DNA from: Acidiflorens sp963841945
Lineage (GTDB): Bacteria > Acidobacteriota > Terriglobia > Terriglobales > Acidobacteriaceae
NCBI GenBank assembly: GCA_963841945.1
Contig: CAWJFC010000021.1
Location: 186,001 to 250,000, forward strand
Length of the DNA stretch: 64,000 nucleotides
Direction of reading: 5' to 3'
The position numbers were made by a program, and so were the translations under genes. Each line of letters opens with the position of its first letter. Positions within the stretch are counted from its first letter, which is position 1. Below the pieces are notes generated by a model. That model saw only the letters and a program-made list of their open reading frames with translations. It was not told where the DNA came from and ran no database searches. Positions 34,796 through 44,952 of this stretch are shown here, piece by piece.

Positions 34796-37700
34796 GTCCT
34801 TCTCGGCCATTTATTCTGCGGCCGGTTGCGACCTCGCTGTTGATGGCCGCGATTTTGCTGGCGGGAATCGTCGCCTACTTTCAGCTGCCGGTTTCGGCGC
34901 TGCCCCAGGTTGATTATCCGACCATTCAGGTGCTGACGTTTTATCCGGGCGCGAGTCCGGATGTGACCGCGACGACGGTGACGGCGCCGCTGGAGCGGCA
35001 GTTCGGGCAGATGCAGGGCCTGAGCCAGATGACCTCGACGAGTTCGGGCGGAGTTTCGGTGGTGGTGCTGCAATTTGCGCTCACGCTGCCGATCGACGTG
35101 GCGGAAGAGGAAGTGCAGTCGGCGATCAATGCGGCGCAGAGCCTGCTGCCATCGAACCTGCCAGCGCCGCCGATCTACAGCAAGACGAATCCGGCTGACG
35201 CGCCGGTGCTGACGCTGGCGATCACGTCGGACACGATTCCGCTCTCCAAAGTTGAGGACCTGGTGGACACGCGGCTGGCGCCGAAGATTTCGCAGCTCAG
35301 CGGCGTGGGACTGGTGAGCATCAGCGGCGGACAGAAGCCGGCGGTGAGGATCCAGGCGAATCCGGTGGCGCTGGCTTCTTACGGAATTGACCTGGAAGCG
35401 GTGCGCACGGCGCTGACGGCGACGAGCGTGAATGCGGCCAAGGGAAACTTCGACGGGCCGCGGCAGGATTTCCAGATCGACTCGAACGACCAACTGCAGA
35501 CGAGTTCGGACTATCGCGATGTGGTGGTGGCGTACCGGAACGGCGCGCCGGTGTTTTTGAAGAACGTTGCCGCGGTCACCGATGGCGTGGAGAACTCGAA
35601 GCAAGCGGCGTGGATGAACGACACGCCAGCGGTGATTCTGAATATCCAGCGGCAGCCGGGCGCGAACACGATCACGGTGGTGAAGAGCATTCAGAAATTG
35701 CTGCCGCAATTGCAGGCGAATCTGCCGGCGGCGATCAAAGTGACGAAGCTCACGGACTTGACGACCAGCATTCAATCGTCGGTGAACGACGTGGAATTCG
35801 AGCTGATGCTGACGATCGGGCTGGTGGTGCTGGTCATCTTTCTTTTCCTGCGCAGTTTGAAGGCGACGATCATTCCAAGCGTGGCGGTGCCGCTGTCGCT
35901 GATCGGCACGTTCGCAGTGATGTACGGCCTCGGCTATAGCCTGGACAACCTGTCACTGATGGCGTTGACGATTTCGACGGGCTTTGTGGTGGATGACGCG
36001 ATCGTGATGATCGAGAATATTTCGCGCTTCCTGGAAGAAGGCGATAAGCCGATGACGGCGGCGCTGAAGGGCGCGGAGCAAATCGGGTTCACGATTGTTT
36101 CGCTGACGGTTTCGCTGATTGCGGTATTGATTCCGCTTCTCTTCATGGGAGACGTGGTGGGACGGCTGTTCCGGGAATTTGCGGTGACGCTGGCGGTGAC
36201 GATTGTTATTTCAGCGGTGGTATCGCTGACGCTGACGCCGATGATGTCGGCGCGCATCCTCAAGCACACGCCGGACTCGCAGCAGACGCGTTTTTACCGG
36301 TGGTCGGAAAACGTGTTCGATCGCATGATCGCGTTTTACGGGCGGACGCTGAAAAAAGTTCTGGAATACCAGACGATTACGCTGCTGGTGGCGCTGGCGA
36401 CGCTGGTGCTGACGATTGTCCTGTACATTTTGATTCCCAAAGGATTTTTTCCAGTGCAGGACACGGGAGTGATTCAAGGCATCTCGCAGGCGCCGGAGGC
36501 GATTTCCTTCAACGCCATGGTGGAGAAGCAGCGCGAGGTGGCGAAGATCATCCTTAAGGATCCGGCAGTGGAGAGCCTTTCGTCGTTCATCGGGGCGGAC
36601 GGAACGAACACGACGCTGAATTCGGGACGATACTCGATCAATCTGAAGCCGCTCGATGAGCGGCACATCAGCGCGTCGGATGTGATTCGGCGGCTGCAAT
36701 CGAAGCTGAACGGCCAGGTGCAGGGCTTCAAGATGTACATGCAGCCGGTGCAGGACATCACAGTGGATGATCGGGTGAGCCGCACGCAGTACCAGTACGC
36801 GCTGGAAGATCCGGATACCAACGAGTTGAACGAGTGGACGAATAAGTTCGTCGGTGAAATGTCGAAGATGCCGGAACTAGAGGATGTGGCGACGGACCAG
36901 CAGACGGGAGGGCTGGCGGTGTCGCTGACGATTGACCGCGTAACCGCGTCGCGATTGGGGATTGCGACGGCCACGATCGACAACGCGCTTTATGACGCGT
37001 TCGGTCAACGGCAGATCAGCACGATGTATACGCAGTTGAACCAGTACCACGTGGTGCTGGAGGCGCTGCCGTCATTCCAGACGACGCCGGACAAACTGCA
37101 ATCGGTGTTTCTGCAATCGAACGCGTCGGCGAATGCGACGGGATCGGGAGCGGCGACGTCGTTCTCGTCATCGAGTTCGGCTTCGGCGGGATCGAATGCG
37201 ACGACGGAATCGGCGCAGTACACGCCGACTCCGGGGCAGGCGTTGCTGGCGCCATTGCAGACGGCGCTGGCGAGAACGGTGGTGACGACGACCAACACGG
37301 CGAGCAGTTCGCAGATTGCGAATGCGGTGCCGCTGAATGCGTTCACGCATCTGGAACTGACGCACGAACCGCTGACGATCAACCACCAGGGACAATTTCC
37401 GGCGGTGACGATCTCATTCAACCTGGGGCCGAAAGCCTCGCTGGGCACGGCGATCAGCAAGATCGACGATATGGCGGGAAAGATGAATCTGCCGCCGAGC
37501 CTGCAAACGGGATTCGAGGGCACGGCGGCTTCGTTCCACAATTCGCTATCGAACGAATCGCTGTTGATTCTGGCGGCGCTGGTGACGGTTTACATCGTGC
37601 TGGGAGTTTTGTACGAGAGCTTCATTCATCCGGTAACGATTCTTTCGACGCTGCCGTCGGCGGGCGTGGGCGCGCTGCTGGCGTTGATGCTGTTTGGGCA

Positions 37701-38127
37701 GGATCTGAGCGTGGTGGCCATTATTGGCATCATCCTGCTGATTGGCATTGTGAAGAAGAACGGCATCATGATCGTGGACTTTGCGCTGGAGGCGGAGCGC
37801 GAGCACGGGAAGTCATCGACGGAGGCGATTTATGAAGCGAGCCTGCTGCGCTTCCGGCCGATCATGATGACAACGATGGCGGCGCTGCTGGGCGGACTGC
37901 CGCTGGCGTTCGGTACGGGGTTGGGGTCCGAGTTACGGCGCCCACTGGGCATTGCGATGGTGGGCGGCTTGTTGTTGAGCCAGGTACTTACTCTCTATAC
38001 GACGCCAGTGATTTATATCTTCTTCGACCGAATCGCACAGCGCTTCTCGAAGAATGAAAACCAGGATGCGGACGAAGCAAGCGGCGGGATGACGCCGTCA
38101 CCGCAGGAGGGGCCGTCTCCGGCGTAG
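34792..38127 (+). CDS. RND efflux permease, first of a pair (MdtB-like)
   Basis: 1111 residues, longer than the usual ~1030. The RND hallmarks are all present: PSVAVPLSLIGTFAVMY and GFVVDDAIVMIENI (TM4 proton-relay Asp pair) in the first half, and GIVKKNGIMIVDFALEAERE (TM10 Lys) in the second. It exports hydrophobic compounds using the proton gradient. The extra length is mostly an insert of about 75 residues rich in Ser, Ala, Thr and Gly (about residues 769-847) in the second periplasmic loop, absent from the neighbouring paralogue. The GTG start overlaps the adaptor stop, and the second permease follows after 5 nt. In MdtABC the two permeases form a mixed trimer. Confidence 0.95.
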   Translation: MSPSRPFILRPVATSLLMAAILLAGIVAYFQLPVSALPQVDYPTIQVLTFYPGASPDVTATTVTAPLERQFGQMQGLSQMTSTSSGGVSVVVLQFALTLPIDVAEEEVQSAINAAQSLLPSNLPAPPIYSKTNPADAPVLTLAITSDTIPLSKVEDLVDTRLAPKISQLSGVGLVSISGGQKPAVRIQANPVALASYGIDLEAVRTALTATSVNAAKGNFDGPRQDFQIDSNDQLQTSSDYRDVVVAYRNGAPVFLKNVAAVTDGVENSKQAAWMNDTPAVILNIQRQPGANTITVVKSIQKLLPQLQANLPAAIKVTKLTDLTTSIQSSVNDVEFELMLTIGLVVLVIFLFLRSLKATIIPSVAVPLSLIGTFAVMYGLGYSLDNLSLMALTISTGFVVDDAIVMIENISRFLEEGDKPMTAALKGAEQIGFTIVSLTVSLIAVLIPLLFMGDVVGRLFREFAVTLAVTIVISAVVSLTLTPMMSARILKHTPDSQQTRFYRWSENVFDRMIAFYGRTLKKVLEYQTITLLVALATLVLTIVLYILIPKGFFPVQDTGVIQGISQAPEAISFNAMVEKQREVAKIILKDPAVESLSSFIGADGTNTTLNSGRYSINLKPLDERHISASDVIRRLQSKLNGQVQGFKMYMQPVQDITVDDRVSRTQYQYALEDPDTNELNEWTNKFVGEMSKMPELEDVATDQQTGGLAVSLTIDRVTASRLGIATATIDNALYDAFGQRQISTMYTQLNQYHVVLEALPSFQTTPDKLQSVFLQSNASANATGSGAATSFSSSSSASAGSNATTESAQYTPTPGQALLAPLQTALARTVVTTTNTASSSQIANAVPLNAFTHLELTHEPLTINHQGQFPAVTISFNLGPKASLGTAISKIDDMAGKMNLPPSLQTGFEGTAASFHNSLSNESLLILAALVTVYIVLGVLYESFIHPVTILSTLPSAGVGALLALMLFGQDLSVVAIIGIILLIGIVKKNGIMIVDFALEAEREHGKSSTEAIYEASLLRFRPIMMTTMAALLGGLPLAFGTGLGSELRRPLGIAMVGGLLLSQVLTLYTTPVIYIFFDRIAQRFSKNENQDADEASGGMTPSPQEGPSPA

Positions 38128-38132
38128 CCGCT

Positions 38133-41100
38133 ATGAGCCTCTCGACTCCATTTATAAAGCGACCGGTTGCGACCACGCTGATCACGGTGGCGATCGCGAT
38201 TGCGGGAGCGATCGCGTATACGGTGCTGCCGGCATCGCCGCTGCCGCAGGTAGATTTTCCGACGATCAATATTGGCGCGGGATTGCCGGGCGCGAGCGCG
38301 GAGATCATGGCGTCATCAGTGGCGACGCCGCTGGAGCGACAACTGGGACACATCGCCGGAATTACGGAGATGACGTCGTCGAGCTCGCTGGGCAGCACGA
38401 ACATCACGATTCAATTCGACTTAAGTCGAAACATTGACGGGGCGGCACGCGATGTGGAAGCCGCGATTAATGCGGCGCGCACTTATCTGCCGGCTAACCT
38501 GCCGTCGAACCCGACTTACCGCAAAGTGAATCCGGCGGATGCGCCGATCATGATTCTGGCGCTGACCTCCGACGTTTACAACAAGGGCCAGATGTATGAC
38601 GCGGCGTCGACGGTGCTGGCGCAGCGTATCTCGCAGTTGCAAGGCGTGGGTCAGGTGAGTGTTGGCGGCTCGTCTTATCCCGCGGTGCGCGTGGAACTGA
38701 ATCCCACGCAGATGAACAGTTACGGAATTTCGTACGGGTCGATCGAGAACACGCTGCGGCTGGCGAACGCGCATGTGGCGCTGGGGCAGGTGGCGAATCA
38801 GGACACGACGCTGGATATCGTGGCCAACGACCAGATGATGCACGCGGAGGATTACAAGCCGCTGATCATTGGCGAGCACAACGGGACGGCGGTGCGGCTC
38901 TCGGATGTGGCGGACGTGATTGACTCGGTGCAGAACGTACGCAATGCGGGATACATGGACGGCAAGCCGTCGGTGACGATGATCATTTTCCGGCAGCCGG
39001 GGGCGAACATCATCGAAACGGTGGATCGCATCAAGGGCGCGATTCCAGCGCTGAAGGCGTCGATTCCATCGGCGATCGAGGTCACGAATGTTTTCGACCG
39101 CACGGTCACGATCCGCGCGAGCCTGAGCGATGTGGAGCGCTCGCTGATTCTGTCGGTGGTGCTGGTCGTGCTGGTGGTGTTCTTTTTCCTGAGAAGCGTG
39201 CGGGCGACGATGATCCCGAGCGTGGCGGTGCCGGTGTCTTTGGTGGGGACGTTCGCGGTGATGTATCTGTGCGGATACAGCCTGGATAACCTGTCGCTGA
39301 TGGCGCTGACGATTTCGACAGGATTCGTGGTGGATGACGCGATCGTGGTGATGGAGAATATCTCGCGGCATCTGGAAGCGGGGATGCAGCCGATGGCGGC
39401 GGCGCTGCTGGGGGCGCGCGAGATTGGGTTCACGGTGTTCTCGATCAGCGTGTCGCTGATTGCGGTGTTTATTCCGATCCTGATGATGGGCGGCATTGTG
39501 GGAAGGCTGTTTCGCGAATTCGCGGTGACACTATCCACCGCGATTGCGGTCTCGATGGTGATCTCGCTGACCACCACGCCGATGATGTGCGCGCATCTCC
39601 TGAAAGCGCAGGAAGAGGAAAAGCACGGCCGGCTTTACCGGATGAGCGAGCGATTTTTCAATTTCATTCTGGGCAGATACACGCATTCGCTGCGGTGGGT
39701 ACTGGATAATCCGTTTCTGGTACTGACGGTTCTGGTGCTGGTGATTGCATTGAATGTGGTGATCATCGCGCATGTGCAGAAAGGATTTTTTCCGCAGCAA
39801 GATACGGGAGCGATCGTGGGAGGGGTGCAGGGTCCGCAGGATGCTTCGTTTCCGCTGATGGAGAACTCGATTCTTCAGTTAGTAGACGTTATCAAGGCGG
39901 ATCCGGCGGTGTATCACGTCAACGCTTACTCGGGTGGTGGAAATGGCGGTTTTATCTATATTGCATTGAAGCCGCTTAAAGAGCGGAAGATCGATGCGGC
40001 GTCGATTATTAATCGACTTAGGCCCAAGCTCAACCGGTTGCCGGTAGCGCAGGCATTTTTACAGGCGGCGCAGGATATTCGCATAGGCGGCAGGGCGAGC
40101 GCGGCGCTGTATCAGTACACGATTCAGGCCGATAATGTGGAAGACCTGAATACGTGGGGCCCAATATTGCTGGCGAATGTGAAGAAGCTGCCGGGGCTGC
40201 AGGATGTGAATTCAGACCAGCAGAATGGCGGGTTGCAGACTTATCTGACCTATGATCGTACGACCGCGGCGCGGCTGGCGTTTACCCCGCAGCAACTGGA
40301 CTCGACCTTATATAGCGCATTCGGGCAAGAAGAGACGTCGGTCATTTTCGAGCCGCTGAATCAATACTATGTGATCCTCGAGGTGGCCCCGCCTTACTGG
40401 CAATCGCCGGCAGGACTGAAGGACATCTATCTCCCCAATGGACATGGGAGCGTGCCACTTACTACGATGGCATCGGTCAAGACTAATACGGCTCCACTTT
40501 CGGTTGCGCACTCGGGATTATTTCCGTCGGTGACGGTATCCTTTAATCTGGCGCCTGGCCTGGCGTTGAGCGACGCGACGCGGATGGTGGAGCAGATGCA
40601 GGAGAAGCTGGGCACGCCGTCGACGATCCACGGATATTTTTCGGGGACGTTGCAGGCTTATCAGACCTCTTTGAGCACCGAGCCGGTGTTGATTGCGACC
40701 GCGCTGCTGGCGGTGTATATCGTGCTGGGGATTCTCTATGAGAGCCTGGTGCATCCGCTGACGATTATTTCTACACTTCCGTCGGCGAGCGTGGGCGCGA
40801 TGCTGGCGTTGATGATATTTCATAACGATCTCAATGTGATTTCGATCATCGGGATTGTGCTGCTGATTGGGATCGTGAAAAAGAATGCGATTATGATGAT
40901 CGATTTCGCGCTGCAGGCAGAACGCGAGCAGGGTATGAGCACGTATGACGCGATCTTTACGGCCTGCCTGCTGCGCTTCCGGCCGATTCTGATGACGACG
41001 ATGGCGGCGCTATTTGGAGCGCTGCCACTGGCGTTCGGGACGGGCACGGGATCGGAGTTACGGCGACCGCTCGGTATCTCCATTGTGGGAGGGTTGATTG

Positions 41101-41240
41101 TGAGCCAGTTACTCACGCTCTATACGACGCCGGTCGTTTACTTATTCATGGACCGGATGCGCCTGCGATTACTTGGAAAAGAACACGATACGCTGGAGAC
41201 ATTCAACGGGCAGGGCGCGCCGGGAGAAGGCACGGCATGA
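38133..41240 (+). CDS. RND efflux permease, second of a pair (MdtC-like)
   Basis: 1035 residues, the standard RND length. It starts MSLSTPFIKRPVATTLITVA and has GFVVDDAIVVMENI in TM4, GIVKKNAIMMIDFALQAERE in TM10 and PLAFGTGTGSELRRPLG before the last helices. It aligns along its whole length with the preceding gene but lacks the Ser/Ala-rich insert. Four transcripts' worth of components (adaptor, two pumps, outer-membrane factor) lie in one tightly packed operon, as in mdtABC. The substrates cannot be read from sequence. Its stop overlaps the start of the next gene (ATGA). Confidence 0.95.
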   Translation: MSLSTPFIKRPVATTLITVAIAIAGAIAYTVLPASPLPQVDFPTINIGAGLPGASAEIMASSVATPLERQLGHIAGITEMTSSSSLGSTNITIQFDLSRNIDGAARDVEAAINAARTYLPANLPSNPTYRKVNPADAPIMILALTSDVYNKGQMYDAASTVLAQRISQLQGVGQVSVGGSSYPAVRVELNPTQMNSYGISYGSIENTLRLANAHVALGQVANQDTTLDIVANDQMMHAEDYKPLIIGEHNGTAVRLSDVADVIDSVQNVRNAGYMDGKPSVTMIIFRQPGANIIETVDRIKGAIPALKASIPSAIEVTNVFDRTVTIRASLSDVERSLILSVVLVVLVVFFFLRSVRATMIPSVAVPVSLVGTFAVMYLCGYSLDNLSLMALTISTGFVVDDAIVVMENISRHLEAGMQPMAAALLGAREIGFTVFSISVSLIAVFIPILMMGGIVGRLFREFAVTLSTAIAVSMVISLTTTPMMCAHLLKAQEEEKHGRLYRMSERFFNFILGRYTHSLRWVLDNPFLVLTVLVLVIALNVVIIAHVQKGFFPQQDTGAIVGGVQGPQDASFPLMENSILQLVDVIKADPAVYHVNAYSGGGNGGFIYIALKPLKERKIDAASIINRLRPKLNRLPVAQAFLQAAQDIRIGGRASAALYQYTIQADNVEDLNTWGPILLANVKKLPGLQDVNSDQQNGGLQTYLTYDRTTAARLAFTPQQLDSTLYSAFGQEETSVIFEPLNQYYVILEVAPPYWQSPAGLKDIYLPNGHGSVPLTTMASVKTNTAPLSVAHSGLFPSVTVSFNLAPGLALSDATRMVEQMQEKLGTPSTIHGYFSGTLQAYQTSLSTEPVLIATALLAVYIVLGILYESLVHPLTIISTLPSASVGAMLALMIFHNDLNVISIIGIVLLIGIVKKNAIMMIDFALQAEREQGMSTYDAIFTACLLRFRPILMTTMAALFGALPLAFGTGTGSELRRPLGISIVGGLIVSQLLTLYTTPVVYLFMDRMRLRLLGKEHDTLETFNGQGAPGEGTA

Positions 41241-42770
41241 GATATGAGTTAAAACGATTACGCAGCGTGGCTGGCGGGAAGATCGGCGCCGCGATGCTTA
41301 TCTTACTGAGTCTTTCTGGCTGTACGGTTGGACCACGGTATCACAAGCCGTCGGCCACGGTTCCGGCTGCGCCTAATTATAAGGAATCGCCGGTTAACTT
41401 CCAGGATGCGGAAGGATGGAAGGTGGCGTCGCCGCAGGATGCGATGCTGCACGGTAACTGGTGGGAGGTTTTCAATCAGCCGGAGCTTAACGAGCTGGAA
41501 TCGCAGCTGAACATCAATAACCAGAATATCAAGGTATATTTTGAGAACTATCTGGCGGCTCGAGCGCAGATTCGGGAGGCGCGCGCGCAGTATTACCCGA
41601 CAGTAACTGTGGGGGCCTCGGCCCAGCGCTCGCACACGGCGGGCGTGGCGAGCGGAGGGGTGGGCGCGACCAGCGGCGGAACATTCTCCGAATTCCAGCT
41701 TCCTCTCGACGTGTCCTGGGCACCCGACCTGTTTGGACGAGTGCGGAATACCGTCAAGGAATTTCAAGCGAATGCACAGGTGAGCGCGGCTGACCTGGAG
41801 AATGAGCGATTGCTGGAGCAGGCTACCCTGGCCGAGACTTACTTCGAGATACGCGGCCAGGACGCGCTACAGGCTCTCTTGAACGCGACTGTGAAAGCCG
41901 ACGAGGAGCTGCTGGAACTGGCGAAGACTCGTTACGAGGTTGGCACGGATACGGAAGTTTCCGTGCAGCAGGCGCTCCAAACACTGGAAAGCACGCGGGC
42001 GAGCGCTACAAATGTGGGTGTGGCGCGCGCGCAATATGAACACGCGATTGCGACATTGCTGGGCAAGTCCGCGACCGATTTCAATATGCCGGTAAAGGCA
42101 CTAACGGCGCAGCCGCCGGCGGTTCCGACCGGCACGCCGTCACAGTTGTTGGAACGACGGCCGGATATTGCAGCAGCGGAGCGGCGAGATGGCTTCGGCA
42201 AATGCGGTAATTGGCATTGGGTATGCCGCCTACTATCCAACGCTGACGTTGAGCGCGAGCGGTGGCTTTTCATCGTCAGCGATCAGTAAGTTGGTGAATG
42301 CGGCCAGCCGGGTTTGGTCGATTGGACCGTCGGTGTCTGAGACGGTGTTCGATGCCGGGCTACGACGCGCGACGATTGAGCAATATACTGCTACTTACAA
42401 TGCGGACGTAGCGAGTTATCGGCAAACGGTGCTGACCGCTTTTCAGCAGGTTGAAGACTATCTGGCGGAGACGCGGCTGTTATGGACAGAAATTCAGCAG
42501 GAGCAGTCGGCGGTGACTGCAGCCCAGAAGGCATACGACCTGGAGAAAGCTCGATATGAGACCGGACTGGATCCTTATTTGAACTTACTTACTACACAAA
42601 CCACCTTATTGAATACGCAGCAAACGCTGGTGCAATCACAGGTCGAGCAGATGACTGGAGCGGTGCTATTGGTGGAGGCTTTGGGCGGGGGATGGGATGT
42701 GAGTCAGTTGCCTTCCACCCAGCAGGTTACACAACGCCCACCGGCGGATCAACGGGAAATTACGAAGTAG
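41237..42770 (+). pseudogene. Outer-membrane efflux lipoprotein (NodT/OprM family), single frameshift
   Basis: The first frame starts at 41237, overlapping the permease stop. It has a lipoprotein signal (LILLSLSGC, lipid-bearing Cys) followed by TVGPRYHKP, and runs through WWEVFNQPELN and FQLPLDVSWAPDLFGRVRNT to LLERRPDIAAAERR at about 42190. The next frame continues directly with MASANAVIGIGYAAYYPTLT and ends at 42770 after ETGLDPYLNLL. One extra base near 42190 separates them. The joined length (~510 residues) is normal for the family. The upstream operon is intact, so a sequence error or a very recent mutation is likely; if real, the pump would lack its outer-membrane exit duct. Confidence 0.85.
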
Positions 42771-42812
42771 TTCAGGGCTAAACAACGGACGCCGAAGTTG
42801 TTCGAGCTATTC

Positions 42813-44912
42813 TTACTTTGGAGTTGTTTGCGCGCGGATTAGCATTGCCATCCTCGGGAATGCAAAGCTGCCGGCTGCATCGTCTATTACGTTAACCTGG
42901 CAGGTGTAAAAACCGGCGGGCATGCCCGTTAGCGGCAGGTCTAACTGGAAGACGGCGGCATGACGGTCGCCAGGTTCGAGTTCGTTCACATTTACCGGAG
43001 CGCTCTCGAAGATCTTAGTTTTGCCACGAAAGAGGGCCACGCTGCTACTCACGCGAATCGCATTCTTCTGGGCCGGGTTGCTTCGTTCTGGATCGTAGAC
43101 TTCGTAGTAAAGACGCATGTGTCCTGCCGAGGAGAATACGTGAGTTACATTTGGAATGATTTCCTGGCCGTCGTGGATTAGCGGGTTGGGTGCGGAGCTT
43201 TTCTTGGTGGGCTCGAGTTGGCTGGCGAGGACCACCGAACTCATCTTCAATTTCTGCTGCCTCAGATCGGGGACTTCGAGATCGGTTTCGAAGGAACCCA
43301 TGCGTCCAGTTTGGTTCTCGCGGACTACGAACTTGACGTGATACTTGCCGGGGGGGAGGCTGACGCCGGTATCGTATTGGACGTTTTTCTTTTGGACTTC
43401 GGCAGAGGCATCGACCGCGAGTTTTACCGTGTCGCGAATGCGGGTTACGGGATGATGGTCATTGTCGGTCACGGTGCCTAGGACATCGAGCGTTGCTTTG
43501 TCCTTGTCGCTGTTTCGCGAGAAGGGAATCTGCGAGCCGGGCACGACCAGCGAAAGCGGGATGTAGAACTTATTCGGTTCGAGACGGAAGTAAGCTGCGC
43601 TTAGATAGAGAGGCAGATCGGTGGTGGGAAGCTCGGAGGCCAGTTCCTGCTCGAGTTGGGCTTCGCGATCGTCTTTGGTTGAGTGCTGATAATCGGCTGG
43701 GGCGTAGTAGCCGCGGCGGTAGTCGATCTTAGCGCCGGGGACGGCGATCTTTACGGTGATTCTGCGATATTTTCCGTCGCGCGCGATGTTGGTGCTGTGA
43801 TAGCCAATCAGATAGTAAGTTGAAGTGTCCTGCTGGACCCCGCGAAATATCTGAGTGAAATCGTTGGAGTCGAGGAATGCCTTGCCGCCTGTGTCGCTCG
43901 CAAGGGTGACGAGCGTTTCCTGGGTGGTGAAGTTGGAGTTGAGCGCGTTGATCGTAGATTGTCCGGAATAGACGGAGGTGCCGCGCATGCTCGCGTTTTG
44001 GGCTTCGCCACCCGGGACGATGGCTTGCAGGCCGCGGAGATCCATGGTGTAGATTGCGAGGTTGGAACGGACGGCGGCGTTGATGGCGGCGCGCAACTCG
44101 GATTGGTTCTCAATGCCGGTGCGGTCCATGCCGCTGGAGAAATAGATGAGGGACTTCTTTTGCTGAACGTGGGAGAGCTTTTCGGCGACGGAGCGCAGCG
44201 CTTCGAGACGGCGGTCGGTGTTGAAGATGTTGTATTCGGTGTCGTCGACGGTGAAGGACTGACCGGTATCTTGCGTGCCCTCGGTCGTTCCGGTGGTGCC
44301 TTCTTCGTAGCCCTGGCCGCTGCCAGCGCCGAAGGCTTGTAACTCCTTCTTGAGTAAGTCGCGGTCGGAGGTGAAATCCTGACTGACGGTTAGAGAACTG
44401 GCCAGCGAGACGATGGCGACGAGGTCGGCGGGAGCCATCTGCTTGTCGACATAGTTCTGGGCGGAGGTTACGGCGCGGTCGATCTCATCGGGTTCCATGG
44501 CAGAGAGATCGAAGAAGAGGATGATGAGACGGCGGTCCTTGAACTGATCTTGCGATTGATTGGCGGGCTGAGCGGCAGGCACGGCGGCGAGTTGGTTTGC
44601 GGGTTGCGGCGTTTCGGCAGTTAACGCTTTTGACTGCGCCACGTTCTGGTTCGCGATGGCGTCGATGTTTTCTATGTCGAAGGATGAAATCTTCTGCGGC
44701 TTATTGTCTTCGAGGATGGTGAAATCGGCTGGCTTGAGGCCGCGTACGAAGTTGCCGCTCTTATCGCGGACGGTTACGTTGACTAAGACGAGATCGCTTT
44801 CGGCATGGAAGGTGTATTCCTCTTGATTCTGTGCGAAGGAGAGCGATAGGGAAAGCAGGGCCAATAATCCCAATGGGCGCCAGTTTGCGAATTGTCGACT
44901 TCGACTACTCAT
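42813..44912 (-). CDS. Exported VWFA-related domain protein
   Basis: 699 residues from the ATG at 44912 (AAGG about 8 nt upstream). A signal peptide runs to about ...LSLSFAQ. The N-terminal part (about 30-60) has FHAESDLVLVNVTVRDKSG and LKPADFTILEDNKPQKI, the form found in many Acidobacteria VWFA-related proteins. The VWA-like domain (about 120-375) has LIILFFDLSAMEP, where the MIDAS DxSxS is degenerate (DLSAM), and FSSGMDRTG. The C-terminal third is made of beta-sandwich segments. The function is unknown; many such proteins occur per genome. It converges with the RND operon. Confidence 0.88.
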   Translation of the reverse strand: MSSRSRQFANWRPLGLLALLSLSLSFAQNQEEYTFHAESDLVLVNVTVRDKSGNFVRGLKPADFTILEDNKPQKISSFDIENIDAIANQNVAQSKALTAETPQPANQLAAVPAAQPANQSQDQFKDRRLIILFFDLSAMEPDEIDRAVTSAQNYVDKQMAPADLVAIVSLASSLTVSQDFTSDRDLLKKELQAFGAGSGQGYEEGTTGTTEGTQDTGQSFTVDDTEYNIFNTDRRLEALRSVAEKLSHVQQKKSLIYFSSGMDRTGIENQSELRAAINAAVRSNLAIYTMDLRGLQAIVPGGEAQNASMRGTSVYSGQSTINALNSNFTTQETLVTLASDTGGKAFLDSNDFTQIFRGVQQDTSTYYLIGYHSTNIARDGKYRRITVKIAVPGAKIDYRRGYYAPADYQHSTKDDREAQLEQELASELPTTDLPLYLSAAYFRLEPNKFYIPLSLVVPGSQIPFSRNSDKDKATLDVLGTVTDNDHHPVTRIRDTVKLAVDASAEVQKKNVQYDTGVSLPPGKYHVKFVVRENQTGRMGSFETDLEVPDLRQQKLKMSSVVLASQLEPTKKSSAPNPLIHDGQEIIPNVTHVFSSAGHMRLYYEVYDPERSNPAQKNAIRVSSSVALFRGKTKIFESAPVNVNELEPGDRHAAVFQLDLPLTGMPAGFYTCQVNVIDDAAGSFAFPRMAMLIRAQTTPK

Positions 44913-44952
44913 TGCTGCACCTTCATTTCCCAAAACCTGAATCCTGCAATTC

